Positions 1-8,426 of a DNA stretch of 64,000 nt are shown piece by piece. The stretch is taken from the NCBI RefSeq assembly GCF_001544355.1, contig NZ_BCQI01000003.1:62001-126000 (forward strand), in the 5' to 3' direction. Position 1 is the stretch's first letter; each line of letters opens with the position of its first letter. Source of the stretch: Alicyclobacillus acidiphilus NBRC 100859. GTDB lineage: Bacteria; Bacillota; Bacilli; Alicyclobacillales; Alicyclobacillaceae. The translations under genes and the position numbers were made by a program. The notes under the pieces are model-generated. The model was not told where the DNA came from and did no database searches. It worked only from the letters and a program-made list of their open reading frames with translations.

Positions 1-378
1 AGAGCCGACTTCCTTGAGAATCGACGTGACGTGATTGACGTCGGCCGTTGTCACATCGGACCCGTAGGCCTTGACTTTGACGAGACTCAAGTTGCTAGGA
101 TAGGGAGAGTAGGCGTAATGCGCCTGCGCGGCGGTGTCAACCTTGGCCCGCTGCGGTTGCGCCGAATGGTCGAGGGATGCAATCGCGTCAGCCGATCCCG
201 CTGGTCTGCCAGCGGGCAAAGGGAGAGGGGCGATGTCGCCACTGGTGTGAACGCGCGAGACAGCGGCTGACTGACTGTGTTTGAAAACGTTTGCCCCAAA
301 TGTCGAAAACGACGACAAACCGCTCAATACGACAGCCGAGGACACGATAGCAATAGCAGTATGGGCAGCTTTCCTCAT
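1..378 (-). CDS. Secreted protein, N-terminal part (cut by window edge)
   Basis: The minus strand opens with ATG at 378 and reads without a stop for 126 codons to the window edge, so the C-terminus is missing. An AGAGGA ribosome site lies 9 bases upstream. The first 30 or so residues form a signal peptide (two basic residues, then a hydrophobic stretch, then AXA-like GANVFK), followed by a Pro/Ala/Ser-rich linker and the start of a folded region near residue 100. It lies downstream of purA on the same strand; in many Bacillota the purA region leads into walRK and cell-wall hydrolase genes, so an exported wall-associated protein is plausible. No domain is recognisable in what is visible, so no function is assigned. 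Confidence 0.7.
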   Translation of the reverse strand, partial: MRKAAHTAIAIVSSAVVLSGLSSFSTFGANVFKHSQSAAVSRVHTSGDIAPLPLPAGRPAGSADAIASLDHSAQPQRAKVDTAAQAHYAYSPYPSNLSLVKVKAYGSDVTTADVNHVTSILKEVGS

Positions 379-392
379 GCTGGACAATCCTC

Positions 393-439
393 TCGGGCTA
401 AATGAACGCAACACAGCGTCTATCTATCATTTAGCCCGA
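393..439. repeat. 13-bp perfect inverted repeat at the ribosome site of the secreted protein
   Basis: Positions 393-405 and 427-439 are exact reverse complements (TCGGGCTAAATGA / TCATTTAGCCCGA) with a 21-base loop. On the minus strand the second arm runs into the AGAGGA ribosome site of the gene starting at 378. It may be a repressor operator or an RNA hairpin that limits translation. No U-run follows, so it does not look like a terminator for purA. Confidence 0.55.
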
Positions 440-489
440 ATTTGCCTTTGAATTCAAGACTTTCCTGGGGGCGAATCGGGACGAATTGT

Positions 490-1767
490 TTACGCTTGCG
501 TTTCCATATCGCCGCGCAGGATGGTCTGCGCCCGATCCGGTCCCACGCTCACATATCGAACCGGAACGCCAACCCATGCTTCCACTTGGCGTACGAAGGC
601 CTGCGCGTTCGCAGGGAGATCGGCAAATGTTCTGCAGTCGGAAATATCCTCCTGCCAGCCGGGCAACGTCTCATAGACTGGTTGAACGAGTTCCATGTCG
701 TAGGCGGGCAAGGGCCATTCGTACTGAGTTCCGTCTTTCTCATAGCGGACGGCGACTTGGATCTGGTCCAGTCCAGACAGGACGTCGAGCTTCATCAACG
801 CGAGTTCTGTATATCCGTTGATCCAAGCGCCGTAGCGCAGCGTCGGAATGTCCAGCCAGCCGCATGCCCGCGGTCGGCCCGTCGTGGCTCCATATTCGTG
901 GCCTTTGTCCTGCAGGTACGTTCCGTAGGAATCGTTCAACTGTGTCGGGAACGGGCCCTCTCCAACCGCGGTCGTGTACGCCTTGGTGATGCCCGTGATA
1001 CGCCGGATCGCCGTCGGCGGCACGCCCGCGCCAGCTCCGATGCCGCCGGCAATTGGATTGGATGAAGTCACGAACGGATAGACGCCCCAGTCCAGGTCTC
1101 GCATGATGCCCAACTGTCCTTCGAACAACACGTCTTTCTCGGCCTGATGCGCTTCGTACAGCAACGGAGTCGTATCGGCGATATACGGCAGCAGTTTGTC
1201 CCTGGCTGCGAGCAGAGAGGTCCAAATTTCGTCAAACGTCCCGTACGACGCGAGGCCTGGAATGCGGTTGATCTTGGCCTGGAACGCGGTTTCGAGGCGG
1301 GTGCGAAGACGATGGAGATCGCGCAGTTCACCGACCTGCAGTCCGAATCGCCCCACCTTGTCCTGGTACGCGGGGCCAATGCCTTGAAGCGTGGTGCCGA
1401 CTTTCTTCGATCTCTGTTCTTCTTCCCACTTATCCTGCCATATGTGGTACGGCAGAACCATATGCGCCCGTTCCGAGATCACGAGGCGTCGCGTGTCGAT
1501 GCCAGCGGCTTCGAGTGTCGTCAACTCGTCGACCAACTGCTGCGGGTGCAGCACCACGCCTGCGCCAAGCACGGAGATGGTGTGATTGTGAAAGATGCCG
1601 GACGGAACCAGGTGCAACGCGAACTTGCCGTACTGGTTGACAATGGTATGACCAGCGTTGCCGCCGCCCTGGTAGCGAACAACCAGATCGGCTTTCTCCG
1701 CCAAATAATCGACCATTTTGCCTTTGCCTTCGTCGCCGTATTGGGCGCCTACCACCGCGTGGAACAA
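490..1767 (-). CDS. purA: Adenylosuccinate synthetase
   Basis: This cytosolic enzyme joins IMP and aspartate with GTP to make adenylosuccinate, the first committed step to AMP. The 425-residue length is normal. The N-terminal P-loop GDEGKGK carries catalytic Asp12, and GGGNAGHT carries catalytic His40. The C-terminal VSVGPDRAQT block fits the base-binding segment. The start is TTG, with AGGAGG 7 bases upstream. The block FEGQLGIMRDLDWG is unusual: most PurA proteins have FEGAQGTLLDIDHG there. This marks a divergent branch, but the invariant catalytic Asp is kept, unlike PurZ enzymes of 2-aminoadenine phages where it is Ser. A promoter lies about 100 bases upstream, divergent from the LysR gene. 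Confidence 0.97.
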   Translation of the reverse strand: MFHAVVGAQYGDEGKGKMVDYLAEKADLVVRYQGGGNAGHTIVNQYGKFALHLVPSGIFHNHTISVLGAGVVLHPQQLVDELTTLEAAGIDTRRLVISERAHMVLPYHIWQDKWEEEQRSKKVGTTLQGIGPAYQDKVGRFGLQVGELRDLHRLRTRLETAFQAKINRIPGLASYGTFDEIWTSLLAARDKLLPYIADTTPLLYEAHQAEKDVLFEGQLGIMRDLDWGVYPFVTSSNPIAGGIGAGAGVPPTAIRRITGITKAYTTAVGEGPFPTQLNDSYGTYLQDKGHEYGATTGRPRACGWLDIPTLRYGAWINGYTELALMKLDVLSGLDQIQVAVRYEKDGTQYEWPLPAYDMELVQPVYETLPGWQEDISDCRTFADLPANAQAFVRQVEAWVGVPVRYVSVGPDRAQTILRGDMETQA

Positions 1768-1864
1768 TGCGTTTCCTCCTCAGGTCCCGACTGTCCGTGC
1801 GACCGTCGCAGCTCCTTCGTGCTGCGGCTTGTCGCGGACCGGACATCGCGTCATGTACAACGAT

Positions 1865-1893
1865 AGTGTACGCTTCGTCGATATATGTGTAAA
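1865..1893 (-). promoter_or_regulatory. Sigma-A-type promoter of purA
   Basis: On the minus strand TTTACA (1893-1888) and TACACT (1870-1865) are separated by 17 bases. This leaves a 5' leader of about 90 bases before the TTG start at 1767. The site sits in the divergent purA/LysR intergenic region. Confidence 0.55.
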
Positions 1894-1943
1894 ATGAATA
1901 ATAAGTATGATTTTGATACGGAATTCGTATGGGAGGCGGGCGA

Positions 1944-2864
1944 GTGGAACAGCTCTACGAGACGTTTTTGCGGGTTGTGGAATGTCAATCGTTGTCCCGA
2001 GCGGCATCGCAACTCCACACGACGCAGCCGACCGTGACTAGGCAAATTCAACAGCTCGAACGGCTGCTTGGGGTCTTCCTGTTTGAACGATCCTCTAGGC
2101 GGCTCATTCCTACGGAGGCAGGCCGACGCGTGTACGAGTACGCAACCGAAGTGGCTCAGCTCGAACATCGATTGCTGGAAGACCTCGGCATGCTGGTCGA
2201 TCCCGAACGCGGCATCATCCGCATCGGTTCCGGACTGTCTCCTGCCTTGTATCGTCTGCCATCCATTCTTGCCGCATATGCCTCGCATCATCCAAGCGTA
2301 CAGTTTCAGGTGGTCACCGGCTCATCCAAAGAAACGCTCCATCAACTGAACGCGCGTACGGTCGATATCGCCATCGTCACAACTCCGCCGAATGACTCCA
2401 GTTCGTTCCATGCCACCGCACTGTGGCAAGATCAGCTGGTGGTCGTCGCACCGCCTCGCCACGCTTTGGCGGGGCGGGATTGCGCAGCTGCGGATTTGGT
2501 GAAACATCCGATGGTCGTCATGCATCGCGATTCGGGATTGCGCCGCCTTCTTCACGATAGGTTTGCCCAAATTGGTCTCTCGGAGGTCATTCAACCCGTG
2601 GTTGAAACGGACAGCCTGGAAGCGATGAGCCGTTTCGTCCAAGCCGGGCTTGGCGTCGCCGTGATCCCGTGGTCGGCCGTGCAGGACGATGTTCGAAACG
2701 AACGTGTCCGCGTGATCCGGCTGGCGGACATGGAATTGGGATCGCGAACCATCACCGTCGTCACGCGACGACATGGCATTTTATCTGCCGCCGCCTCCAG
2801 GTTTGTCGACGAACTTCCGGAAATCGTCGCCGCGATGGGCCCCGACACGTCTTGGCCCGGGTGA
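1944..2864 (+). CDS. LysR-family transcriptional regulator
   Basis: A DNA-binding regulator of about 306 residues, the usual size for the family. The N-terminal winged helix-turn-helix (residues about 5-60) has the typical signature SLSRAASQLHTTQPTVTRQI, and the rest is a periplasmic-binding-like effector domain with the expected FVQAGLGVAVIP motif near residue 225. I chose GTG at 1944 because GGAGG lies 7 bases upstream; the ATG at 1929 would overlap that ribosome site. It is transcribed divergently from purA, but LysR proteins normally control a divergent neighbour of metabolic rather than housekeeping type, so the target and effector cannot be named. It is followed by lipL on the same strand after 105 bases. 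Confidence 0.93.
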   Translation: MEQLYETFLRVVECQSLSRAASQLHTTQPTVTRQIQQLERLLGVFLFERSSRRLIPTEAGRRVYEYATEVAQLEHRLLEDLGMLVDPERGIIRIGSGLSPALYRLPSILAAYASHHPSVQFQVVTGSSKETLHQLNARTVDIAIVTTPPNDSSSFHATALWQDQLVVVAPPRHALAGRDCAAADLVKHPMVVMHRDSGLRRLLHDRFAQIGLSEVIQPVVETDSLEAMSRFVQAGLGVAVIPWSAVQDDVRNERVRVIRLADMELGSRTITVVTRRHGILSAAASRFVDELPEIVAAMGPDTSWPG

Positions 2865-2969
2865 AGGCGGCGCCTTGGAGGCGCATTGTTGTTTCGTTCG
2901 CGCTCCCGTATCATGTTGCGAAGAACCGGAGTCAGTGGAACCCCGAGCGAGATGGAGAGGGACAAATAG

Positions 2970-3833
2970 ATGTGGTCAGACGAAGCACGGATGCTATCCG
3001 ACGAAGTGTGGCAACGGATGCCGCGAGATATTGAGATTGATGTGGAAGAAAACAAGGAGTCCGCCGAAGCAAATATTGAACTGGACGACTGGATCGCGAA
3101 GGCCGTGGGGCGCGGAGAGCGCAGGCCGACCATTCGAGTGTGGCGACATGCGGACGTACAGGGGCTGGTCGTGAGTCGGCGAGACGTCGCTGGCGATGCT
3201 GGGCAGCGTGCGATGCAAGTGATGCGGGATCGTGGATGGTCCGTCTTCGTCCGACCGACGGGCGGGACAGCCGTTCCCCATGGCAGAGGCGTGTTGAATT
3301 TGTCGCTTCTGCTGCCGCGAACGCGAGAAAAGGCGACCACGGACGACTATTATCGGCTGCTCTGCGGCAGTCTCATCGCATGGCTGAGTTCCCTCGGCCT
3401 CAAGGCTGCGACCGGCGAGATGCCGGGAAGCTACTGTGATGGCAACTACAACGTGATCGTCGATGGCAAAAAGCTGGTCGGAACGGCCCAAGCGTGGCGC
3501 GGCGGGTTGGCTGGAACCGCGTCGCGCCACCCAGGGTACGTGCTTGCGCACGCGTGCGTGATGATCGATGTGGATCTCGCCGCCGCACTGTCGGCCATCA
3601 ACACGTTTTACGTCGAAGTGGGCAATCCGTATCGAGTCGATCCGGCTACGTCGACGACGCTCGTCGAGCGATTGCGCGCTCACGGCATCGCGGAGGCGTT
3701 CACAGCGGAGCAGGCGCAAAGGTCGCTCGCCGACTTCCTTCATCGTTACTACGAGAGTTTGGGCATCACGGTTCACCGTCAGTCTCATCCGGAACTGACG
3801 GCTCGTGATGGCGAGCCGGATCGTCAGGAGTAA
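2970..3833 (+). CDS. lipL: Octanoyl-[GcvH]:protein N-octanoyltransferase, LipL-like
   Basis: A member of the biotin/lipoyl ligase fold of 287 residues, close to B. subtilis LipL (281). LipL moves octanoyl groups from GcvH to the E2 subunits of 2-oxoacid dehydrogenases by amidotransfer. The visible marks are RPTGGTAV (substrate pocket), GSYCDGNYN, which contains the Cys used as the acyl acceptor in LipL, and the nearby NVIVDGKKLVGTAQ with the conserved Lys. GAGAGG lies 9 bases before the ATG. LipM is a paralogue with a similar Cys and cannot be fully excluded. The 3' end overlaps the convergent histidine kinase gene by 68 bases. Confidence 0.82.
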   Translation: MWSDEARMLSDEVWQRMPRDIEIDVEENKESAEANIELDDWIAKAVGRGERRPTIRVWRHADVQGLVVSRRDVAGDAGQRAMQVMRDRGWSVFVRPTGGTAVPHGRGVLNLSLLLPRTREKATTDDYYRLLCGSLIAWLSSLGLKAATGEMPGSYCDGNYNVIVDGKKLVGTAQAWRGGLAGTASRHPGYVLAHACVMIDVDLAAALSAINTFYVEVGNPYRVDPATSTTLVERLRAHGIAEAFTAEQAQRSLADFLHRYYESLGITVHRQSHPELTARDGEPDRQE

Positions 3834-5172
3834 CCGGATCGTCAGGGGTGCCCGGACTGTCGAGAGCCGGTACTGTGACGCTGCCATCGGAGGCGTCCCG
3901 CAGACGATTCTTCGCCGGCTGAGCAAAGGCCTTGCTGTTGATTGGCAGATCGACGCGAACTGTGGTCCCGTGGCCGATGCCTTCGCTCCAAATGCCGATT
4001 CGGCCGCCGTGCGCTTCGGCCACCCAGCGGGCAATCGACAAGCCCAGGCCAGTGCCTTTGCTCGATTGCTCGCGCGAGCGCGACGGATCGACCGTGAAAA
4101 ATCGATCAAACACGCGGTTCAGATTCTCCTTGGCAATGCCAAGCCCGTTGTCTTTCACCGAGAGAATCACATGGTTGCGCGACTGATGGACGGAGATCGT
4201 GACTTCACCGCCTTCATTGGAGAACTTGACCGCATTGTCAATCAAGATGACGAGCAACTGGTGGAGTCTGTCGCGATCTCCGACAATCCGCACTGGCTGA
4301 GGCACGTCGACCTGAAGTCGAACGCCTTTCATCTCCGCGATCGTCTCATACAGCTCCTGGACGCGCAGCACGAGTTCGCGAAGATCGATGGGCTGCCAGT
4401 GCAGCGGCATGCGCTCGGAATCCGATCTCGCCAGTGTCAGCAGGTCTTGCACCAGCTTCGAGAGCCTGCGGGCTTCGCTGTGCGCGTTGTTGAGCCACTC
4501 GAGGTTGGCTTCGACGCTTTCGTCCGTATGCTCCATCACAATCCCAAGGTTGGATTGGATGACGGCGAGCGGCGTGCGCAGTTCGTGCGATGCGTCGGCG
4601 ACGAATTCGAGCTGCCGAGTCCAGGCTCGCCGGATCGGCTGCAGCATCCGGTCCGACAGGATAAAGCCCACCAAGGCGGCTCCGAACACGCCAAATGCGC
4701 CCACCGTGACGATCACGACCCGCATCATCTGCAGGATGTGCACCGTCTGCGAATCGTCCATCACGGTAGCCACATACGGCTGTCCTTTGTGCGGCTGCTT
4801 CACGAGGGGAACGAACAAAATCCGGTAATGTTCGCCGCTTGCCGTGAAGTCCAAATAGGTTCCAGACGTGTCGATGTTCTGCAGTCTGTGTTCAATCTGA
4901 CTCGCCAATTCGCTGTCTGGAATCGAGTCAAAGACGCCGCCGTAGGAGATGATGTAGCTGACTTGAGGAGAACCAGTCGTCCCGAAACTTGGAATGCCCG
5001 TCTCCAAAGCGGATGCCACCACGTTTAAGTACGCTTTGCGAAGCTGCGCGTCGACTCCGTGCATCACGTAGCTTCGGAGAACGGCAAACACGGCGAACGA
5101 CGTGATGCTGTAGAGAATGACAAGCAGCACAACAGACAACAATGTGAGACGAATGCTCAGCCCTCTAAACAA
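3766..5172 (-). CDS. Sensor histidine kinase, CiaH-like architecture
   Basis: A membrane kinase of 468 residues and the partner of the response regulator 26 bases upstream. Transmembrane helices lie at about 8-28 and 153-175, with an extracellular sensor of roughly 120 residues between them. The dimerisation/phosphoacceptor box ASHELRTPLAV follows the second helix after about 25 residues, which leaves little room for a HAMP domain, as in CiaH. The catalytic part shows LIDNAVKFS (N box), DNGLGIA (G1) and GTGLGLSIARW (G2). The start is TTG with GAGAGG upstream. The C-terminal 65 residues after the kinase core form an odd Pro/Asp/Glu-rich tail with TPDDPVTPDDPA repeats, and the last 68 bases overlap lipL. 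The stimulus is unknown. Confidence 0.93.
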   Translation of the reverse strand: MFRGLSIRLTLLSVVLLVILYSITSFAVFAVLRSYVMHGVDAQLRKAYLNVVASALETGIPSFGTTGSPQVSYIISYGGVFDSIPDSELASQIEHRLQNIDTSGTYLDFTASGEHYRILFVPLVKQPHKGQPYVATVMDDSQTVHILQMMRVVIVTVGAFGVFGAALVGFILSDRMLQPIRRAWTRQLEFVADASHELRTPLAVIQSNLGIVMEHTDESVEANLEWLNNAHSEARRLSKLVQDLLTLARSDSERMPLHWQPIDLRELVLRVQELYETIAEMKGVRLQVDVPQPVRIVGDRDRLHQLLVILIDNAVKFSNEGGEVTISVHQSRNHVILSVKDNGLGIAKENLNRVFDRFFTVDPSRSREQSSKGTGLGLSIARWVAEAHGGRIGIWSEGIGHGTTVRVDLPINSKAFAQPAKNRLRDASDGSVTVPALDSPGTPDDPVTPDDPARHHEPSVPDETDGEP

Positions 5173-5198
5173 AAAGAGACTTCCTCTCCATATGGCGC

Positions 5199-5894
5199 TT
5201 ATCTGGAATCATGGGAACCTGCGTCGGGATCGAACAAATAACCGACGCCGCGCACGGTGGAGATGTACGACGGTTTGTCGGGCTCGTCAATTTTCTTCCG
5301 CAGAAAATGCACGTAGTTTTCGACCGCGTTTCCAATCACATCCGCATCAGGTCCCCAAACCCGATCAAGGATGATTTCCTTCGACAGCACTTTGCTCTGG
5401 TTTCTGAGGAATAGTTCCAACAATTGAAATTCCTTCGCGGTCAACGACAACACCTCGCCGCGCCGAGTGACGGTTCGCGTGGTAAAGTCGAGGCGGAACG
5501 GTCCAACCTCCATTGCGTCGGTACCGCTGAATTGCCCAGTGCGCCGCGAAAGTGCGCGTACCCGCGCCAGTAATTCCTTATTGTCGAACGGCTTCACCAA
5601 ATAATCATCGGCACCCGCATCCAACCCGTTGACCCGATCTTCAACCGTATCCTTGGCTGTCAACAAAAGGACAGGCGTTTGCACATCGTGCTCGCGCATG
5701 CCACGCAAGATATCGACTCCACTCATGCCTGGGAGCATAATATCGAGTATGACCAAGTCGTAACTGTCCGTCAGCGCAAAGTCATATCCTTCTTCACCGT
5801 CGTGCGAGGCATCGACAACGTATTGATTTTCCTTTAGTAATTGCCGAAGTGCTGCCGCAAGGCGGCGTTCGTCTTCGACGAGCAATATACGCAT
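5199..5894 (-). CDS. OmpR/PhoB-family response regulator
   Basis: A DNA-binding response regulator of 231 residues. The receiver domain (1-120) has the acidic pair E7-D8, the phosphoacceptor Asp51 in LDIMLPGMSG, and the conserved LVKPFD lysine. The C-terminal winged helix (about 130-225) has the family signatures LTAKEFQLLELF and ISTVRGVGYLF. It is transcribed first, followed by the histidine kinase after 26 bases, so the two form one operon. The region upstream (5895-6414) also carries the promoter of the opp operon in the other direction, so control of opp by this system is possible but is inference only. Confidence 0.95.
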   Translation of the reverse strand: MRILLVEDERRLAAALRQLLKENQYVVDASHDGEEGYDFALTDSYDLVILDIMLPGMSGVDILRGMREHDVQTPVLLLTAKDTVEDRVNGLDAGADDYLVKPFDNKELLARVRALSRRTGQFSGTDAMEVGPFRLDFTTRTVTRRGEVLSLTAKEFQLLELFLRNQSKVLSKEIILDRVWGPDADVIGNAVENYVHFLRKKIDEPDKPSYISTVRGVGYLFDPDAGSHDSR

Positions 5895-6414
5895 AAGGGC
5901 TTGACCTCCAGAATTCGGGTTGGTATGCTCATGTCTTATCGTTATTGTCCATTTTACTATTGAAAGCGGCTTGAAAGAAGGCGGCTTACGCCGTTTTCGA
6001 CATCAAGACGGCATCAGGACATTGAGAGGGGGAATCTCAGGAGCGAGCGTGGTGGATATGAAGGTCTCTGACAGACTGCATATTCATCCGTATCCGTGGA
6101 TATGACAATCAGCTATTTCTTCACATCGCAGGTTGAAATCTGCAAATCATGTCATCTATTTTGACGCGTTAGAAATAAACTATAATTCAGAACATTTCCG
6201 GAAATAATTGCTCAATCCAGTCATTTCGCGGATTATTAAGAAAAACTCGCTACATCAGCCCATTTTGTGGTGTGTTTACAACGAATATAGCGGTGTTTAT
6301 AATCTACCGTATATCGCAGGTACCGAAGCTTTTCTTACTCGTTTTAGTATATTGATATATCTTTCAAATACCGGGAAACATCCACTTCCCGACAGGTGTA
6401 AGGGGGGAGGATGA
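5895..6414. other. Intergenic region between the two-component system and opp
   Basis: This 520-base gap is more AT-rich than its surroundings from about 6100 on. It contains a good promoter for opp (6275-6303) and a weaker TTGACG/TATAAT pair at 6161-6186 whose 14-base spacing is too short for sigma-A. Short reading frames here have no convincing ribosome site. I see no gene. Confidence 0.6.
6275..6303 (+). promoter_or_regulatory. Sigma-A-type promoter of the opp operon
   Basis: TTTACA (6275-6280) and TATAAT (6298-6303) are 17 bases apart, about 110 bases upstream of the first opp gene. The surrounding DNA is AT-rich, as expected for a strong promoter. Confidence 0.65.
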
Positions 6415-7395
6415 ATGGCCGAACCATTGTTAGCCATTCGAGACCTACGGACTTATTTCATTAGTAAGAATACAGAAGTGCGTGCCGTGGACGGGATCGA
6501 CATCGACGTGCAAAAGGGACAAATTCTTTGCGTCGTCGGTGAATCAGGTTCCGGGAAGAGCATGACTTCTTTGTCGATTATGCGATTGGTGCCGAAACCA
6601 CGCGGAAAAATCGTATCTGGCGAAATCGTTCTCGATGGACAGGACCTGTTGAAGCTCACCGAGCAGCAGATGACGGGTGTTCGCGGCAACGACATTTCGA
6701 TGATCTTCCAAGAGCCGATGACCGCGTTGAACCCAGTGTTGAGCATTGGTGATCAAATTACTGAAGTCATCCTCCGTCACCGCAAGATCACGAAGAAAGA
6801 AGCGCTTCACCGCGCCGTCGAAATGTTGAAATTTGTCGGCGTGCCGCGCGCGGAACAGATTGTGCGTGAATATCCCCACCAACTGTCAGGCGGTCTCCGC
6901 CAGCGCGTCATGATCGCGATGGCGATGGTTTGTGAACCGAAATTGCTGTTGGCGGACGAACCGACCACGGCGCTCGACGTGACCATTCAGGCGCAGGTGC
7001 TCGAATTGATGCGCAAGATGCGCGACGAGTTTGGCACATCCATCATTCTGATCACGCACGACCTCGGCGTCGTCGCCGAGATGGCCGATCACGTCGTCGT
7101 CATGTACGCGGGCCAGGTGGTCGAATCGGTTAACGCCGACGAGTTGTTCGAACAACCGCTTCATCCGTACACGAAAGCCCTGTTGCAATCGATTCCGTCG
7201 ATTGACGCGGATCACGAAGTGTTGTACTCCATTCCCGGAACGGTGCCGGACGCTGCCTCTTTCCCTGCGGGATGCCGGTTCGCGGAACGCTGTCCGCTGG
7301 CGCAGCCGAGTTGCTTTGAGAAGGCTCAGGCCCTGCGCGAAGTGCGGCCAGGCCATTTGGTCCGTTGCGATCTCGTCGAAGAGGGAGGGGTGTAA
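6415..7395 (+). CDS. oppD: Oligopeptide ABC transporter ATP-binding protein OppD
   Basis: One of the two ATPases that drive peptide import at the inner face of the membrane; 326 residues is typical. Walker A is GESGSGKS, the signature is LSGGLRQRV, Walker B is [12 protein letters not shown], and the switch His lies in LITHDLGV. The C-terminal Cys-rich segment ([15 protein letters not shown]) is the usual oligopeptide/dipeptide ATPase tail, which binds an Fe-S cluster in some relatives. A purine-rich AGGGGGGAGG precedes the ATG. It is the first gene of oppD-oppF-oppA-oppB-oppC, and oppF starts 2 bases after its stop. Confidence 0.95.
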   Translation: MAEPLLAIRDLRTYFISKNTEVRAVDGIDIDVQKGQILCVVGESGSGKSMTSLSIMRLVPKPRGKIVSGEIVLDGQDLLKLTEQQMTGVRGNDISMIFQEPMTALNPVLSIGDQITEVILRHRKITKKEALHRAVEMLKFVGVPRAEQIVREYPHQLSGGLRQRVMIAMAMVCEPKLLLADEPTTALDVTIQAQVLELMRKMRDEFGTSIILITHDLGVVAEMADHVVVMYAGQVVESVNADELFEQPLHPYTKALLQSIPSIDADHEVLYSIPGTVPDAASFPAGCRFAERCPLAQPSCFEKAQALREVRPGHLVRCDLVEEGGV

Positions 7396-7397
7396 CG

Positions 7398-8366
7398 ATG
7401 GCAGACACATTGCTCGAAGTTCGCAACTTAAAGAAGTACTTCCCAATCCGCGCAGGCGTCTTAAAGCGTACGGTTGGCCACGTCAAAGCGGTCAACGACG
7501 TCTCGTTCGACCTGAAGCCTGGCGAAACCCTCGGTATCGTTGGCGAGTCTGGTTGCGGCAAATCGACAACCGGACGGATGATCATGCGCGTCCTCGATCC
7601 GACGGAAGGAAGCATTGTTTTCGACGGAGAGGATATCACTAAACTAAGTGGTTCGAAGCTTCGCGCTATTCGTCGGAAGTTTCAAATGGTTTTCCAAGAT
7701 CCATATGCGTCGTTGAATCCGCGTATGTCAATCGAAGATATCATCGGTGAGCCGCTTATCGTCAACAATTTGGCGAACCGCAAACAAGCCACGGAGCGAG
7801 TTGCCCAGTTGCTTGAGACAGTCGGTTTAAGGGCCGACGACCGAGCGCGCTACCCACATGAATTTTCCGGCGGCCAGCGTCAGCGTATCGGGATTGCCCG
7901 GGCGTTGGCGGTGAATCCGAAACTGATCGTGGCGGACGAAGCCGTTTCCGCACTCGACGTATCCATCCAATCGCAGATTCTGAACCTGATGGTCAACCTG
8001 CGAAAGGAATTCAACCTTTCATATATATTCATTTCGCACAACCTCGCCGTCGTTCGTCACATCAGCGATCGCGTCGGCGTGATGTATCTGGGCAATTTGG
8101 TCGAGTTGGCGCCGAAGGGTGAGTTTTACTCCAATCCGCTTCACCCGTACAGCGTGTCGCTGTTGTCTGCCGCGCTGGAACCGACTCGTAAGCAGAAGCG
8201 TCAGCGTATTATTCTGAAAGGCGATGTTCCCAGCCCGGCAAACCCGCCAAAGGGATGTCCTTTCCATACGCGTTGCCCGCGCGTCATGGATGAATGTCGA
8301 ATTCACCGTCCAGTCATGAAGGATGTCGGCAACGGCCATCTCGTTGCTTGCCATCTTCACGCGTAA
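7398..8366 (+). CDS. oppF: Oligopeptide ABC transporter ATP-binding protein OppF
   Basis: The second ATPase of the peptide importer, 322 residues. Walker A is GESGCGKST, the signature FSGGQRQRIGIARAL, and Walker B IVADEAVSALDVS. The C-terminal tail again has the GCPFHTRCPRVMDEC cysteine pattern of this subfamily. I chose ATG at 7398, three bases after the oppD stop, with GAGGGAGGGG just before it; an in-frame start 33 bases earlier would overlap oppD. OppD and OppF normally form the heterodimer that energises OppBC. Confidence 0.95.
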   Translation: MADTLLEVRNLKKYFPIRAGVLKRTVGHVKAVNDVSFDLKPGETLGIVGESGCGKSTTGRMIMRVLDPTEGSIVFDGEDITKLSGSKLRAIRRKFQMVFQDPYASLNPRMSIEDIIGEPLIVNNLANRKQATERVAQLLETVGLRADDRARYPHEFSGGQRQRIGIARALAVNPKLIVADEAVSALDVSIQSQILNLMVNLRKEFNLSYIFISHNLAVVRHISDRVGVMYLGNLVELAPKGEFYSNPLHPYSVSLLSAALEPTRKQKRQRIILKGDVPSPANPPKGCPFHTRCPRVMDECRIHRPVMKDVGNGHLVACHLHA

Positions 8367-8426
8367 AGCCGCGTGTCTGGCGATGAAGATATAACACTTG
8401 TTTATCAACACATAGGGGGTTAAACG

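Noticed and set aside
490-1767. PurZ-type 2-aminoadenylosuccinate synthetase, suggested by the divergent motif block.
   Set aside because: The catalytic Asp of GDEGKGK, which is Ser in PurZ, is present. No other phage purine genes are nearby.
6161-6186. TTGACG and TATAAT as the opp promoter.
   Set aside because: The spacing is only 14 bases, outside the range for sigma-A. A better pair exists at 6275-6303.
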